The notes under the pieces are model-generated. The model had not been told where the DNA came from. It made no database searches and worked only from the letters and a program-made list of their open reading frames with translations. Positions 25,812 through 34,314 of a stretch of DNA of 64,000 bases are shown here, piece after piece. Made by a program: the position numbers and the translations under genes. This DNA is from Flavobacterium branchiophilum NBRC 15030 = ATCC 35035 (GTDB taxonomy: Bacteria > Bacteroidota > Bacteroidia > Flavobacteriales > Flavobacteriaceae): the NCBI RefSeq assembly GCF_002217205.1, contig NZ_MUGT01000007.1:1-64000 (forward strand). Direction: 5' to 3'. The stretch's first letter is position 1, and each line of letters opens with the position of its first letter.

Positions 25812-26108
25812 TTATCTTAATATTACTTCTTGTACTACCTCTCTTCTCAAGGCTTCATTGAGAAGGGTAATTATTTTGTCTTTACCATAGCTCAATTCAG
25901 CTCTCAATGTTGAGGAACTCAATTTGACATACAATTTACCCGATTTTAAAATTACATCTTCTGTATAAGCATTAACTCCGTTTCCCATGATGTTTTTCCA
26001 TGCTTCTCTTACATTTACATCGTCTATGCCCGATTGAAGTTTGTTTTTTTTAATAATTTCTTTTATAACATCGGCCAAACACTCTTCGTTACTCGTTCTT
26101 TTATTCAT
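25812..26108 (-). CDS. DUF721 (DciA-like) protein
   Basis: A 98-residue DUF721 protein with the characteristic VREAWKNIMG near residue 45 and LYVKLSSSTLRAELSYGKDKIITLLNE in the second half. The KH-like fold is shared with DciA, which loads the replicative helicase in other bacteria; here that role is inference. Its start overlaps the stop of the upstream lipoprotein gene by one base, so the two are coupled. It is convergent with DUF1456, with a two-base gap. Confidence 0.9.
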   Translation of the reverse strand: MNKRTSNEECLADVIKEIIKKNKLQSGIDDVNVREAWKNIMGNGVNAYTEDVILKSGKLYVKLSSSTLRAELSYGKDKIITLLNEALRREVVQEVILR

Positions 26109-26527
26109 TATTTTTTGCTATATGGTTCTTGTCTATTGTATTGATATTCAAACCCTTTTGCATCTTTCAAAACCAAAAAATGTTCCGATGCTTGCAAAAT
26201 TTCTTCCTTAACTGTATCTTTTGTTTTGGGATATACCAAATAGCTTTTACCCGATTGTTGAATTACTTTTACATCTTCAAAATCATCACTCACTAAATAA
26301 GAACCATCCAGTTGTGGATGAACTTTCTTACGAAAACCCTTATGGTTTTTTATTTCAAAATAATCAATGGATTCGTTTACTTTGTAGCCTTTTTCGCTAC
26401 CATCTGGCAATACAACATTTTGTATTTCCCAATAACCATTAATTTTTGCCTCTTCTATAGGTTTTGATGGGGTACATGAAAAAAATAACATGCCCAAACC
26501 TATTAAAAATAAATTTTTAAATGTCAT
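26108..26527 (-). CDS. Lipocalin-like lipoprotein
   Basis: A 139-residue lipoprotein. The start is placed at the ATG giving MTFKNLFLIGLGMLFFSC, which has a lipobox with Cys18; the longer open frame runs into a repeat element. The mature part begins NGYWEIQNVVLPDG, a lipocalin-like opening strand common in flavobacterial envelope lipoproteins. It is encoded directly upstream of DUF721 with a one-base overlap. Ligand unknown. Confidence 0.8.
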   Translation of the reverse strand: MTFKNLFLIGLGMLFFSCTPSKPIEEAKINGYWEIQNVVLPDGSEKGYKVNESIDYFEIKNHKGFRKKVHPQLDGSYLVSDDFEDVKVIQQSGKSYLVYPKTKDTVKEEILQASEHFLVLKDAKGFEYQYNRQEPYSKK

Positions 26528-26541
26528 ACAAATATATTTTT

Positions 26542-26622
26542 GGAGCCATTCCAGCTGTTCGCTATATCTTTTGTTTTTTAAAGAAAAAAACAAAAGGATG
26601 TCGCTTCCATCTGGGCTAGGGC
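26542..26622. repeat. Flavobacterial palindromic intergenic element, copy 1
   Basis: Core hairpin ATCTTTTGTTTTTT / AAAAAAACAAAAGGAT (26566-26599), with GC-richer flanks (ggagccattccagctg and ctgggctagg). The reverse complement aligns closely with the element at 45848-45953 around ATCCTTTT..GTTTTTTTCTTTAAAA. No coding content; it sits just before the lipoprotein start. Confidence 0.6.
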
Positions 26623-26716
26623 ACCGTTTTTCAAAAGAAACAAATTTAGTATAAAAATGGGCTTTTTCAAAATTATAAAAGTTAAAATTCTATTTTAAAT
26701 TCCTATTTATTTGCAT

Positions 26717-26749
26717 AAAAAAACCTCTTGAAATGCAACAAGAGGTTTT
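26717..26749 (-). terminator. Terminator of the gyrA-TPR operon
   Basis: Stem AAACCTCTTG (26721-26730) / CAAGAGGTTT (26739-26748) with flanking A and T runs, 21 bases beyond the stop of the TPR gene. Works on the minus strand, and possibly on both. Confidence 0.85.
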
Positions 26750-26769
26750 AATATTAAAAAATAAAAATA

Positions 26770-28032
26770 TTACATTTTAGCTTTCAAAGCTTTAGCTTTA
26801 TCGCTCATTTCCAATGTTTTATAAACGCTTAATAAAGTTTTGGCAATATCTTCATTTTTTGGATTTAGCTCATAAGCTTTTTCCAAATAAGGTAAAGTGT
26901 CAGTAAACATTTTAGTACGATCCGTTTTCAATACGTTGTATCTTTTAGTATCTTTATCAGAGGTGCCAAGTTTGTTCATTTCTGTAACAATTTTTTCATC
27001 GGCACTTAATTTTAACTCTGCCATATTAGCATAAGCATTAACATAAGTAGGGTTGATTTCGATGGCTCTTTTGAAATATTTCTCTGCATCTACAAGTTGA
27101 TTCGCTTTACGACTAATTACACCTAAATTATAAACTAAATCAACGTCGTTTGGATTTTTTTCCAACGCTTCTGAAATAAGTTTTTTGTAAGTATCCATGT
27201 CGTTCAATTTCAAATACAAGTCTGCTTCCGTCAATAACAATGAGCTGTCCTCTGGATTGGCTACTCTAGCCTCACGAATTGCTGTTTTAGCTTCTGCATC
27301 TTTTCCATTTGTAACTAAAATTAATGCTATATTTTTCATGATTTCACCTCTTTTGGAAGGTATTTTTTCTTCTCTAGGTTTTTCATGTGTGCCACCTTTT
27401 ACAAACAAATCACGCTCTGCTTTTGTTGCAAACTGCTCTTCAGCTTTTGAGTCTTTATTTGTTGCATAATAAACGGTGCCTTCTCCAGAATAATTATTAT
27501 TTTTCAACTCTTGATAATATGTCAAAGCACTGTTATAATCTTTTCCATTAATGGCATAACCCGCTGCATAATACAGTTTTTCCATATCTTTGGTGTCCAA
27601 ATCATATGAAACTTTCAATAGTTTAGAACCTTCGGCATAATTGTCTTTATTACCCAATTCTACAGCTGCATTTACCAATTTGCCTTTCAAAATATTAATA
27701 TTTTTCAAGGCTTCTTCAGTAAATTTGGCTTTGCCACTAGCTTTTTCAATAGCTTGTAAACTGGTATAGGCTTTTGCGGCATCCATCAAGTTTTGAGAAA
27801 CTTCCATGTTTTTATTGGCCAATTCTAAAGCAATGTTTCCTTTTACAAACTGGTATTGGGCTTTGTCAGCATCTGTGGCCAATAGGGGTTCTGCTGCCAT
27901 TAACAAGGTTTTAGCTTCAGGAGCATTGCCATTTTTTAAGGCTTTTTCAGCCGCTTTCAATTCGTTTTTTTGTGCCATGGCACCTGTCGAAATCATGACT
28001 ATCGATGCTAGAATTAAATATCTTTTTTTCAT
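26770..28032 (-). CDS. Exported tetratricopeptide-repeat protein
   Basis: A 420-residue protein with signal peptide MKKRYLILASIVMISTGAMAQ and alanine/lysine-rich helical repeats. The clearest TPR units are near residues 270-330 (LVYNLGVISRKANQLVDAEKYFKRAIEINPTYVNAYANMAELKL) and close to the C-terminus (YLEKAYELNPKNEDIAKTLL). It likely acts as a periplasmic or outer-membrane scaffold. It lies 38 bases after gyrA on the same strand, with a terminator after it, so the two are probably one transcript. Confidence 0.88.
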   Translation of the reverse strand: MKKRYLILASIVMISTGAMAQKNELKAAEKALKNGNAPEAKTLLMAAEPLLATDADKAQYQFVKGNIALELANKNMEVSQNLMDAAKAYTSLQAIEKASGKAKFTEEALKNINILKGKLVNAAVELGNKDNYAEGSKLLKVSYDLDTKDMEKLYYAAGYAINGKDYNSALTYYQELKNNNYSGEGTVYYATNKDSKAEEQFATKAERDLFVKGGTHEKPREEKIPSKRGEIMKNIALILVTNGKDAEAKTAIREARVANPEDSSLLLTEADLYLKLNDMDTYKKLISEALEKNPNDVDLVYNLGVISRKANQLVDAEKYFKRAIEINPTYVNAYANMAELKLSADEKIVTEMNKLGTSDKDTKRYNVLKTDRTKMFTDTLPYLEKAYELNPKNEDIAKTLLSVYKTLEMSDKAKALKAKM

Positions 28033-28070
28033 AAAATATTTTTTTAGTTTTAGTTAATTATTTATTGCTG

Positions 28071-30605
28071 TTATTCTTCTGTTACGGGTTCATTATCAGT
28101 TGTTTGCTCTTCGGTTTCAGAGTCTTCATCTGGATTAGCCAATACGTCTTTTGATGTTTCTTCATCTTCATCTTTCATCACTTTTGTTACCGCAGCAATA
28201 GAATCTTTACCCTTCAAATTAATCAATTTTACACCCTGTGTTGCTCTGCCCATAACTCTTAAATCTTCTACGGCAAGCCTTATAGTAAGCCCAGATTTGT
28301 TAATAATCATCAAATCATCTGCATCAGTTACAGAGTTGATAGAAACAAGATTACCCGTTTTGTCTGTTATATTCAACGTTTTAACTCCTTTTCCACCTCT
28401 GTTTGTAATACGATAATCATCTAAGCTAGAGCGTTTTCCGTATCCATTTTCAGAAACAACTAGTATTTCGCTATTCATATCGTTTACAGCCACCATTCCA
28501 ATAACTTCATCTTGGTCGTCTTGTAGCGTAATTCCTCTAACTCCAGATGCGGTTCTACCCATCGGACGGGTTTTATTTTCTTCAAATCGAACTAATTTAC
28601 CAGATTTTACAGCTACTAATATTTGACTTTCTCCATTGGTTAATTCTGCTGCCAATAGTTCATCGTCTTCTCTAATTGTTATGGCAGCTACACCATTTAC
28701 CCTTGGTCGGGAATATTGTTCCAAAAGTGTCTTTTTCATGATTCCTTTTTTAGTAACCATAATCAAATAATTATTTTGAATATATTCCTGATTTTTAAGG
28801 TCTTGTGTGCATATATAGGCTTTTACCTTATCATCGCTTTCTATGTTAATTAAATTCTGAATAGCACGTCCTTTGGCTGTTTTGTTGCCTTCTGGAATTT
28901 CATATACCCGCATCCAAAAACATTTCCCTTTTTGTGTAAAAAACAACATATATTGATGGTTTGTAGCCACAAACATGTGTTCTAAGAAATCTTGGTCTCT
29001 AGTACCAGCACTTTTTTGGCCAACACCACCTCTGTTTTGGGTTTTATATTCAGATAAGTTGGTACGTTTTATGTATCCTGCATGAGAAATCGTAATAACT
29101 ACATTTTCGTCTGCAATCAAATCTTCTATACTCACATCGCCTCCAGAATATTCAATTACAGATCGACGGGCATCACCAAATTTATCTCTAATTTCAATCA
29201 ACTCATCTTTGATCAAGTTGGTTCTCAAATCTTTATCGGCAAGTAAGGCTTTCAAGTGAGCAATCAATTTCATGATTTCTTCGTATTCGCTTCTCAATTT
29301 GTCTTGCTCTAGTCCAGTCAATTGACGCAAACGCATTTCAACAATCGCTCTTGCTTGAATTTCAGATAATTGAAATCTTTCTATCAATCGATCTCTTGCT
29401 TCTTCTCCATTTTTAGAGGCTCTAATAATTTTGATTACCTCGTCTATATTGTCCGAAGCAATAATCAAACCTTCTAAAATGTGGGCTCTTTCCTCGGCTT
29501 TTTTCAACTCAAATTGAGTACGTCGAACTACTACATCGTGTCGGTGTTCTATAAAATAATGAATCATGTCCTTCAAATTCAACATTTGAGGACGACCACC
29601 AACTAACGCAATATTATTGACACTAAAAGATGATTGTAATTGTGTAAATTTATATAAAGTATTTAAAACCACATTTGGAGTGGCATCTCTTTTCAAAATA
29701 TATACAATTCGCATACCATTTCTATCCGATTCGTCTCGAATATTGGCAATGCCTTCAATTTTTTTGTCGTTTACCAAGTCTGCCGTTTTTTTAATCATGT
29801 CGGCTTTGTTTACTTGATATGGAATTTCTGTAACTATTATGGATTCTCGTCCATCCACTTCTTCAAAACTGACTTTTGCTCGCAAAACTATGCGTCCTCT
29901 TCCTGTTTTAAAAGCTTCTCTTACACCTTCATATCCATATATAGTACCCCCTGTTGGAAAATCAGGAGCTTTAATATGGTTCATCAATTCGTCAATTTCA
30001 ATTTCAGAATTGTCTAAATATGCTAACGTACCGTTGATAACTTCTGTTAAATTATGTGGCGGCATATTGGTAGCCATACCCACAGCTATTCCCGTAGCTC
30101 CATTTATTAATAAAGTAGGAACACGTGTTGGCATTACTTTTGGTTCATATAAAGTATCGTCAAAATTCAATTGAAAATCAACAGTTTCTTTTTCAATATC
30201 GGCCATAATTTCTTCCGAAATTTTTTGCATTCTTGCCTCGGTATAACGCATGGCTGCTGGACTATCCCCATCGACAGACCCAAAATTTCCTTGGCCGTCC
30301 ACTAGCAAATACCGCATACTCCATTCTTGTGCCATACGTACCATGGCATCATATACAGAGGTATCTCCGTGAGGATGGTATTTTCCCAATACTTCTCCAA
30401 CTATTCTTGCTGATTTTTTATGGGCTTTATTCGAAAAAACACCTAATTCATACATGCCATAAAGCACACGTCGATGTACGGGTTTTAAACCGTCTCTAAC
30501 ATCAGGAAGGGCTCTCGATACAATTACAGACATCGAATAATCGATGTAGGCAGATTTCATTTCATCTTCAATGTTAATAGGAATTAACTTATCTCCGTCT
30601 GACAT
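28071..30605 (-). CDS. gyrA: DNA gyrase subunit A
   Basis: An 844-residue breakage-reunion subunit. The quinolone-region motif [10 protein letters not shown] has Thr82 at the position of E. coli Ser83 and Asp86 at that of Asp87. The catalytic Tyr121 is in AAMRYTEAR. The C-terminal pinwheel contains the GyrA box NRGGKG, which wraps DNA for negative supercoiling and separates this protein from the ParC at 15.7-18.4 kb. The tail is acidic ([19 protein letters not shown]). gyrB is not in the window. Confidence 0.96.
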   Translation of the reverse strand: MSDGDKLIPINIEDEMKSAYIDYSMSVIVSRALPDVRDGLKPVHRRVLYGMYELGVFSNKAHKKSARIVGEVLGKYHPHGDTSVYDAMVRMAQEWSMRYLLVDGQGNFGSVDGDSPAAMRYTEARMQKISEEIMADIEKETVDFQLNFDDTLYEPKVMPTRVPTLLINGATGIAVGMATNMPPHNLTEVINGTLAYLDNSEIEIDELMNHIKAPDFPTGGTIYGYEGVREAFKTGRGRIVLRAKVSFEEVDGRESIIVTEIPYQVNKADMIKKTADLVNDKKIEGIANIRDESDRNGMRIVYILKRDATPNVVLNTLYKFTQLQSSFSVNNIALVGGRPQMLNLKDMIHYFIEHRHDVVVRRTQFELKKAEERAHILEGLIIASDNIDEVIKIIRASKNGEEARDRLIERFQLSEIQARAIVEMRLRQLTGLEQDKLRSEYEEIMKLIAHLKALLADKDLRTNLIKDELIEIRDKFGDARRSVIEYSGGDVSIEDLIADENVVITISHAGYIKRTNLSEYKTQNRGGVGQKSAGTRDQDFLEHMFVATNHQYMLFFTQKGKCFWMRVYEIPEGNKTAKGRAIQNLINIESDDKVKAYICTQDLKNQEYIQNNYLIMVTKKGIMKKTLLEQYSRPRVNGVAAITIREDDELLAAELTNGESQILVAVKSGKLVRFEENKTRPMGRTASGVRGITLQDDQDEVIGMVAVNDMNSEILVVSENGYGKRSSLDDYRITNRGGKGVKTLNITDKTGNLVSINSVTDADDLMIINKSGLTIRLAVEDLRVMGRATQGVKLINLKGKDSIAAVTKVMKDEDEETSKDVLANPDEDSETEEQTTDNEPVTEE

Positions 30606-30740
30606 ATTTTATATAGTTTATTTTAAAATTATTATGTTATAAAAAATCTTGCTAATTTATAGTTTCTATTTGAACATAACAATTTTTTTTACCAAAAAAA
30701 TAATTAATTTATTAACAATAATATTATTGTAAGTAAAAAA

Positions 30741-31121
30741 TTAAAGTATTTTAGAAAAATCTGGTTTGAAATAATGGGGGCCTTTCATTACTTTTCCATC
30801 GTTTCTATATATAGGTTGTCCTTTGTCATCTAACTTGCTCATGTTGCTTTGATGTATTTCGTCAAATATTTGTTCCATTTGGTTTTGCAAACCGTGTTCG
30901 ATAATGGTGCCACATAATATATATAGCATATCGCCCAAAGCATCTGCAACATCGTGCAAATTGTTGTTGCTAACAGCCTCTAAATATTCTTCGTTTTCTT
31001 CTTTCATCAATTCAAATCGCAGTTTGTTTTTATCAAAACCTAAGCTTGCTTGTGGCCTTTTGGCATATCCTAATTGATAAATTTCATGAAATTTTTTCAC
31101 TGATTCTAATTGTTTTTTCAT
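30741..31121 (-). CDS. MazG-like nucleotide pyrophosphohydrolase
   Basis: A 126-residue all-alpha NTP pyrophosphohydrolase-like protein. Metal-binding motifs are ELMKEENEEYLEA (E-x2-E-x-x) and DALGDMLYILCG (about residues 63-74, the D-x3-D helix). It probably hydrolyses non-canonical or excess nucleotides to monophosphates. It is on the same strand as gyrA, 135 bases upstream of it. Confidence 0.88.
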   Translation of the reverse strand: MKKQLESVKKFHEIYQLGYAKRPQASLGFDKNKLRFELMKEENEEYLEAVSNNNLHDVADALGDMLYILCGTIIEHGLQNQMEQIFDEIHQSNMSKLDDKGQPIYRNDGKVMKGPHYFKPDFSKIL

Positions 31122-31236
31122 ACGTTTTATTTAATTTTTAATGAATATATAAGTCTATATTTTTTATTCAATATGGCTACAAAAAAATGATTATAAAGAA
31201 ACAAACAAAAATACATCATAAACTAATTAAAAAATG

Positions 31237-31244
31237 TAATTTTG
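31237..31244 (+). promoter_or_regulatory. Putative -7 element for the small membrane protein gene
   Basis: TAATTTTG matches TAnnTTTG and lies 21 bases before the ATG at 31266. The upstream in-frame TTG is part of this motif and so is unlikely to be a start. Confidence 0.4.
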
Positions 31245-31265
31245 TACTCAAATTTTAGTATCATT

Positions 31266-31454
31266 ATGTTTAGTACAGGGCAACTTATTTTTGCATCACT
31301 TTTTTTTGTATCGTTCGTTTTAATTACAATGTATTCTTATAAAAAGGATAAAAATCTTCATAACTTTTTTTATAAAGGTAATTATAAAGTACTATTGGCT
31401 TTTTTGATTTTTATTGGTTTATTATTTGTAATTAAATTTTATTTTAAACATTAA
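31266..31454 (+). CDS. Small two-helix membrane protein
   Basis: A 62-residue protein with two hydrophobic helices (LIFASLFFVSFVLITMY and VLLAFLIFIGLLFVIKF) separated by a basic hairpin (YKKDKNLHNFFYKGNYK). The ATG at 31266 is preferred over an upstream TTG that forms part of the putative -7 element. No family that I can name with certainty. It is followed after about 60 bases by the SRPBCC-GyrI gene, which has its own promoter motif. Confidence 0.7.
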   Translation: MFSTGQLIFASLFFVSFVLITMYSYKKDKNLHNFFYKGNYKVLLAFLIFIGLLFVIKFYFKH

Positions 31455-31487
31455 TACAAAAATATGTTAAAATTTAACAGACTTTAT

Positions 31488-31495
31488 TATATTTG
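31488..31495 (+). promoter_or_regulatory. Putative -7 element for the SRPBCC-GyrI gene
   Basis: TATATTTGCAC, an exact TAnnTTTG match, 20 bases before the start codon of the following gene. Confidence 0.5.
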
Positions 31496-31515
31496 CACAC
31501 TTAATCATATTTAAA

Positions 31516-32646
31516 ATGAAGATTTTAAAATATTTTTTCTTACTCATCATGCTACTTGTAACAGCAGCCTCTATTTTTGTGGCAACGTTAAATCCTAACT
31601 ATGTAGTTGTAAGAACAAAAATAATAAAAACCCCCCGTATTACTGCTTATCAATACATTAACGATTTAAGAAATTGGGAAGAATTTGGTTCTTGGAAAGA
31701 GGATAATCCCAACATGCAATTTGATTACTCTGTAAATACTTCTGGCAAAGGCAGTTATTATAATTGGAAAAACGGGAACGATTTTGGACGCATCGAAACA
31801 GTATCGAATAAAGAGGGAATGTTAATTGTTCAAAAAATGAATGATAATGGCGAAATATCTGATGTATTTTGGCAGTTTAAGGATACTTTAGGAAAAACAA
31901 AAATTACATTCAAAAACATTGGAAAGATGGGTTTTTCTAATAAAATTTTTACCGGAATACAAGGTGGAATTGATCATGTGGTGGGTACCATTTTTGAAAG
32001 AAGCCTTGAAAATGTTAATAGAATTTTAGATTTTGAAGTAAACACTTATAAAGTTAAAATAAACGGTTATATTCAAAAAGCTTTTTTTTATTATTTACAA
32101 AAAACAATAATCAGCAAAGATGTACATATTAAAAAGAATATTCCTATTTTGATTCACGATATTAATCAGTTTTCACAAAAAAATAATATTCATACGGTTG
32201 GAATTCCATTTATCAAATACAATAAAAAAGACCCTAATAGGCAAGTTACAAGTTATACCGTGGGTATTGAATTGAAAGAAATGATTTATACTAGTAAGGA
32301 AAGTGAATTTGTAGTAGATAGTTTGCCAGCCACTCATTATATCAAAACAACTTTAACGGGAGATTATTCGCATTTGTATCAAGCAAAAATGAAAACATTA
32401 AATTTTATTTATAAAAATAAATTAATGGAAGACTTTGAAAAATCTTATTTGGAGTATTATGTGAAAGACAAATCGATAAGTAACAATGCATCTACTTGGA
32501 TTACAGAGATTTATGTTCCAATAAAAACAAAATCCAAGCCTAAAAAATATTACAAACCGAAAGTAGAACAAACGACCGCCACACCAGCTCAAGCACCTGC
32601 TACTACTGAAACGGTAACTCCATCTAATACAAATTCAAATCTATAG
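31516..32646 (+). CDS. Membrane-anchored SRPBCC and GyrI-like effector-binding protein
   Basis: A 376-residue protein. An N-terminal hydrophobic anchor (KILKYFFLLIMLLVTAASIFVATL) precedes an SRPBCC-like domain at about residues 25-170, with the conserved opening RNWEEFGSWKEDNP. A GyrI-like effector-binding domain follows at about 200-345 (TSYTVGIELKEM; LPATHYIKTTLTGDYSHLYQA). The tail is low-complexity Thr/Ala/Pro. Both folds bind small hydrophobic or drug-like ligands. Such fusions are frequent in Bacteroidota, but their ligands are unknown. Confidence 0.85.
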   Translation: MKILKYFFLLIMLLVTAASIFVATLNPNYVVVRTKIIKTPRITAYQYINDLRNWEEFGSWKEDNPNMQFDYSVNTSGKGSYYNWKNGNDFGRIETVSNKEGMLIVQKMNDNGEISDVFWQFKDTLGKTKITFKNIGKMGFSNKIFTGIQGGIDHVVGTIFERSLENVNRILDFEVNTYKVKINGYIQKAFFYYLQKTIISKDVHIKKNIPILIHDINQFSQKNNIHTVGIPFIKYNKKDPNRQVTSYTVGIELKEMIYTSKESEFVVDSLPATHYIKTTLTGDYSHLYQAKMKTLNFIYKNKLMEDFEKSYLEYYVKDKSISNNASTWITEIYVPIKTKSKPKKYYKPKVEQTTATPAQAPATTETVTPSNTNSNL

Positions 32647-32719
32647 AAGTCTTTTTGTTGAAGCTTACATTAACTTTTTTTAATAATTAAATGTCTGTTT
32701 AAACCTTTTCTAATTTTGA

Positions 32720-33286
32720 ATGTCTAAAGTTGAAAACAATATTTTGGAAGAGGAGCAAGCATTTATATTGCAATTATTAAATCCAAAAACGCAAAATGTA
32801 GCGTTTCAAGAACTCTTACAAAAATACCAACGACCATTGTATAACCACATTCGTAACATTGTTTTAAATCATGATGATACCGATGATGTGTTGCAAAATA
32901 CATTTGTAAAAGTATATCAAAATTTGAATAAATTTAAAGGAGAAAGCAAACTTTTTTCGTGGATGTACCGCATTGCAACGAATGAAGCTTTGACTTTTTT
33001 AAAATCAAAATCCAAAACACAAGGCATTTCAACTGATGTATTGCAAAATAAATTAGTACATAATTTAGAAGCAGATGCTCACTTTGATGGAGATGCTATA
33101 CAATTAAAATTGCAAAAAGCCATAGCACAATTACCTGAAAAACAACAATTGGTATTCAAAATGAGGTATTTTGAATCTCTTAAATACGATGATATTTCGG
33201 ATATTTTAGGAACATCTGTTGGAGCTTTAAAAGCCTCTTATCATCATGCAGCCAAAAAAATTGAAGATTTTATGCTACACCATTAA
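32720..33286 (+). CDS. ECF-type RNA polymerase sigma factor
   Basis: A 188-residue sigma-70-like protein. Region 2 spans about residues 25-95 (YQRPLYNHIRNIVLNHDDTDDVLQNTF, LFSWMYRIATNEALTFLK). Region 4 spans about 130-185 (LPEKQQLVFKMRYFESLKYDDISDIL). The next two genes are a small membrane-spanning protein, probably its anti-sigma factor, and an exported Spy-like protein. The three run closely spaced on one strand. The signal is unknown. Confidence 0.92.
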   Translation: MSKVENNILEEEQAFILQLLNPKTQNVAFQELLQKYQRPLYNHIRNIVLNHDDTDDVLQNTFVKVYQNLNKFKGESKLFSWMYRIATNEALTFLKSKSKTQGISTDVLQNKLVHNLEADAHFDGDAIQLKLQKAIAQLPEKQQLVFKMRYFESLKYDDISDILGTSVGALKASYHHAAKKIEDFMLHH

Positions 33287-33316
33287 ACTTTATATCTAAA
33301 TCAAAGTCCTACTACC

Positions 33317-33730
33317 ATGGAAACATTTAATTTAAACAACCAACACACAAAATCTACTGGTTTTCAAATACCAGAAGGCTATTTTGAGCAATTTTCGGAT
33401 AAAATTCAAATGAGAATTGCCGCAGAAAAAAAGCCTAAAACTACCCTGTTCAAATTACAAAAAAATACAATTTTCAAAATAGCCGCAGTGTTTACTCTTG
33501 GTTTTGGAAGTATGTATTATTGGCAAACATCAAACCCATATTCAAATATCGACCCCATTGTTTTAGAAAATTACATTTCCGATTCAAAATCCATGACCGA
33601 TAATGATTTGGCAGAAATTTTGGATGATAATGAATTAGATAAATTACAAATTGATTTGAACATTACACATCAAGATATTGAGAAAGAGTTGATTGATAAT
33701 AATGATTTAGAAGAATATTTATTAAATTAA
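33317..33730 (+). CDS. Probable anti-sigma factor
   Basis: A 137-residue protein with one central membrane segment (TIFKIAAVFTLGFGSMYYW, about 50-70). Its cytoplasmic N-terminus has a short motif GFQIPEGYFEQFSDKIQMRI, and the C-terminal half is acidic and periplasmic. It has no ZAS zinc motif. Its place directly after an ECF sigma gene and this topology suggest anti-sigma function. That is inference; sequence alone would leave it hypothetical. Confidence 0.7.
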   Translation: METFNLNNQHTKSTGFQIPEGYFEQFSDKIQMRIAAEKKPKTTLFKLQKNTIFKIAAVFTLGFGSMYYWQTSNPYSNIDPIVLENYISDSKSMTDNDLAEILDDNELDKLQIDLNITHQDIEKELIDNNDLEEYLLN

Positions 33731-33737
33731 TATAAAA

Positions 33738-34190
33738 ATGAAAAATAATATTTTAACAATTTTATTGTTTTTACTTGCAACTACTTTTGGTTTTTCGCAA
33801 GGAAAATTTAAAGAAAAAAGAGAAAAAATAAAAGCCTTAAAAATTGCCTATATCACCAATGAATTAGCATTGACTACGGATGAAGCCACTAAATTTTGGC
33901 CTATTTTTAATGCGTTTGAAAAACGGGAAATGGAAATAAGAGGTGGTAAAAGACGAGATATAAAATTCAAACTAGACGATGTAGATTTGGATAAAATGAC
34001 GGACAAAGATGCTTTAAATTTAATAAACACTATGGAAAGTTCTGAAGAAGAGCTGTTTCAATTGCGAAAAAAATTCATTTTAAGTTTAAAAGGAGTTTTG
34101 CCTCCTGTAAAAATTTTGAAGTTGAAACGTGCAGAAGAGGCATTTCATAAAAAATTATTGAAACAATACAAAGAACAACACAAAGAATAA
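33738..34190 (+). CDS. Exported Spy/CpxP-like helical protein
   Basis: A 150-residue protein with signal peptide (MKNNILTILLFLLATTFGFSQ) and a charged helical body. It includes AYITNELALTTDEATKFWPIFN and SEEELFQLRKKFILSLKGVLPP, typical of the periplasmic sensor/chaperone-like proteins found beside ECF sigma factors in flavobacteria. It begins seven bases after the putative anti-sigma gene. It probably monitors or buffers envelope stress; not proven. A weak hairpin, aacaagt/acttgtt (34189-34206), follows. Confidence 0.72.
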   Translation: MKNNILTILLFLLATTFGFSQGKFKEKREKIKALKIAYITNELALTTDEATKFWPIFNAFEKREMEIRGGKRRDIKFKLDDVDLDKMTDKDALNLINTMESSEEELFQLRKKFILSLKGVLPPVKILKLKRAEEAFHKKLLKQYKEQHKE

Positions 34191-34284
34191 CAAGTAAAAA
34201 CTTGTTAAATTGTAAAAAATAATATTTATTAAAAATAAAGTAAAAAAAATGGTGTTTTACATATTATCTTTATATCTTAATAAC

Positions 34285-34292
34285 TAAATTTG
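34285..34292 (+). promoter_or_regulatory. kup: Putative -7 element for kup
   Basis: TAAATTTG followed by C, an exact TAnnTTTG match, 22 bases before the kup start codon. Confidence 0.45.
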
Positions 34293-34314
34293 CAAGTTCT
34301 TAAAAATATTTATA

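Noticed and set aside
26542-26622. tRNA or structured small RNA
   Set aside because: No cloverleaf, TPsiC or anticodon arms can be drawn; it is better explained as a hairpin repeat with a second copy at 45848-45953.
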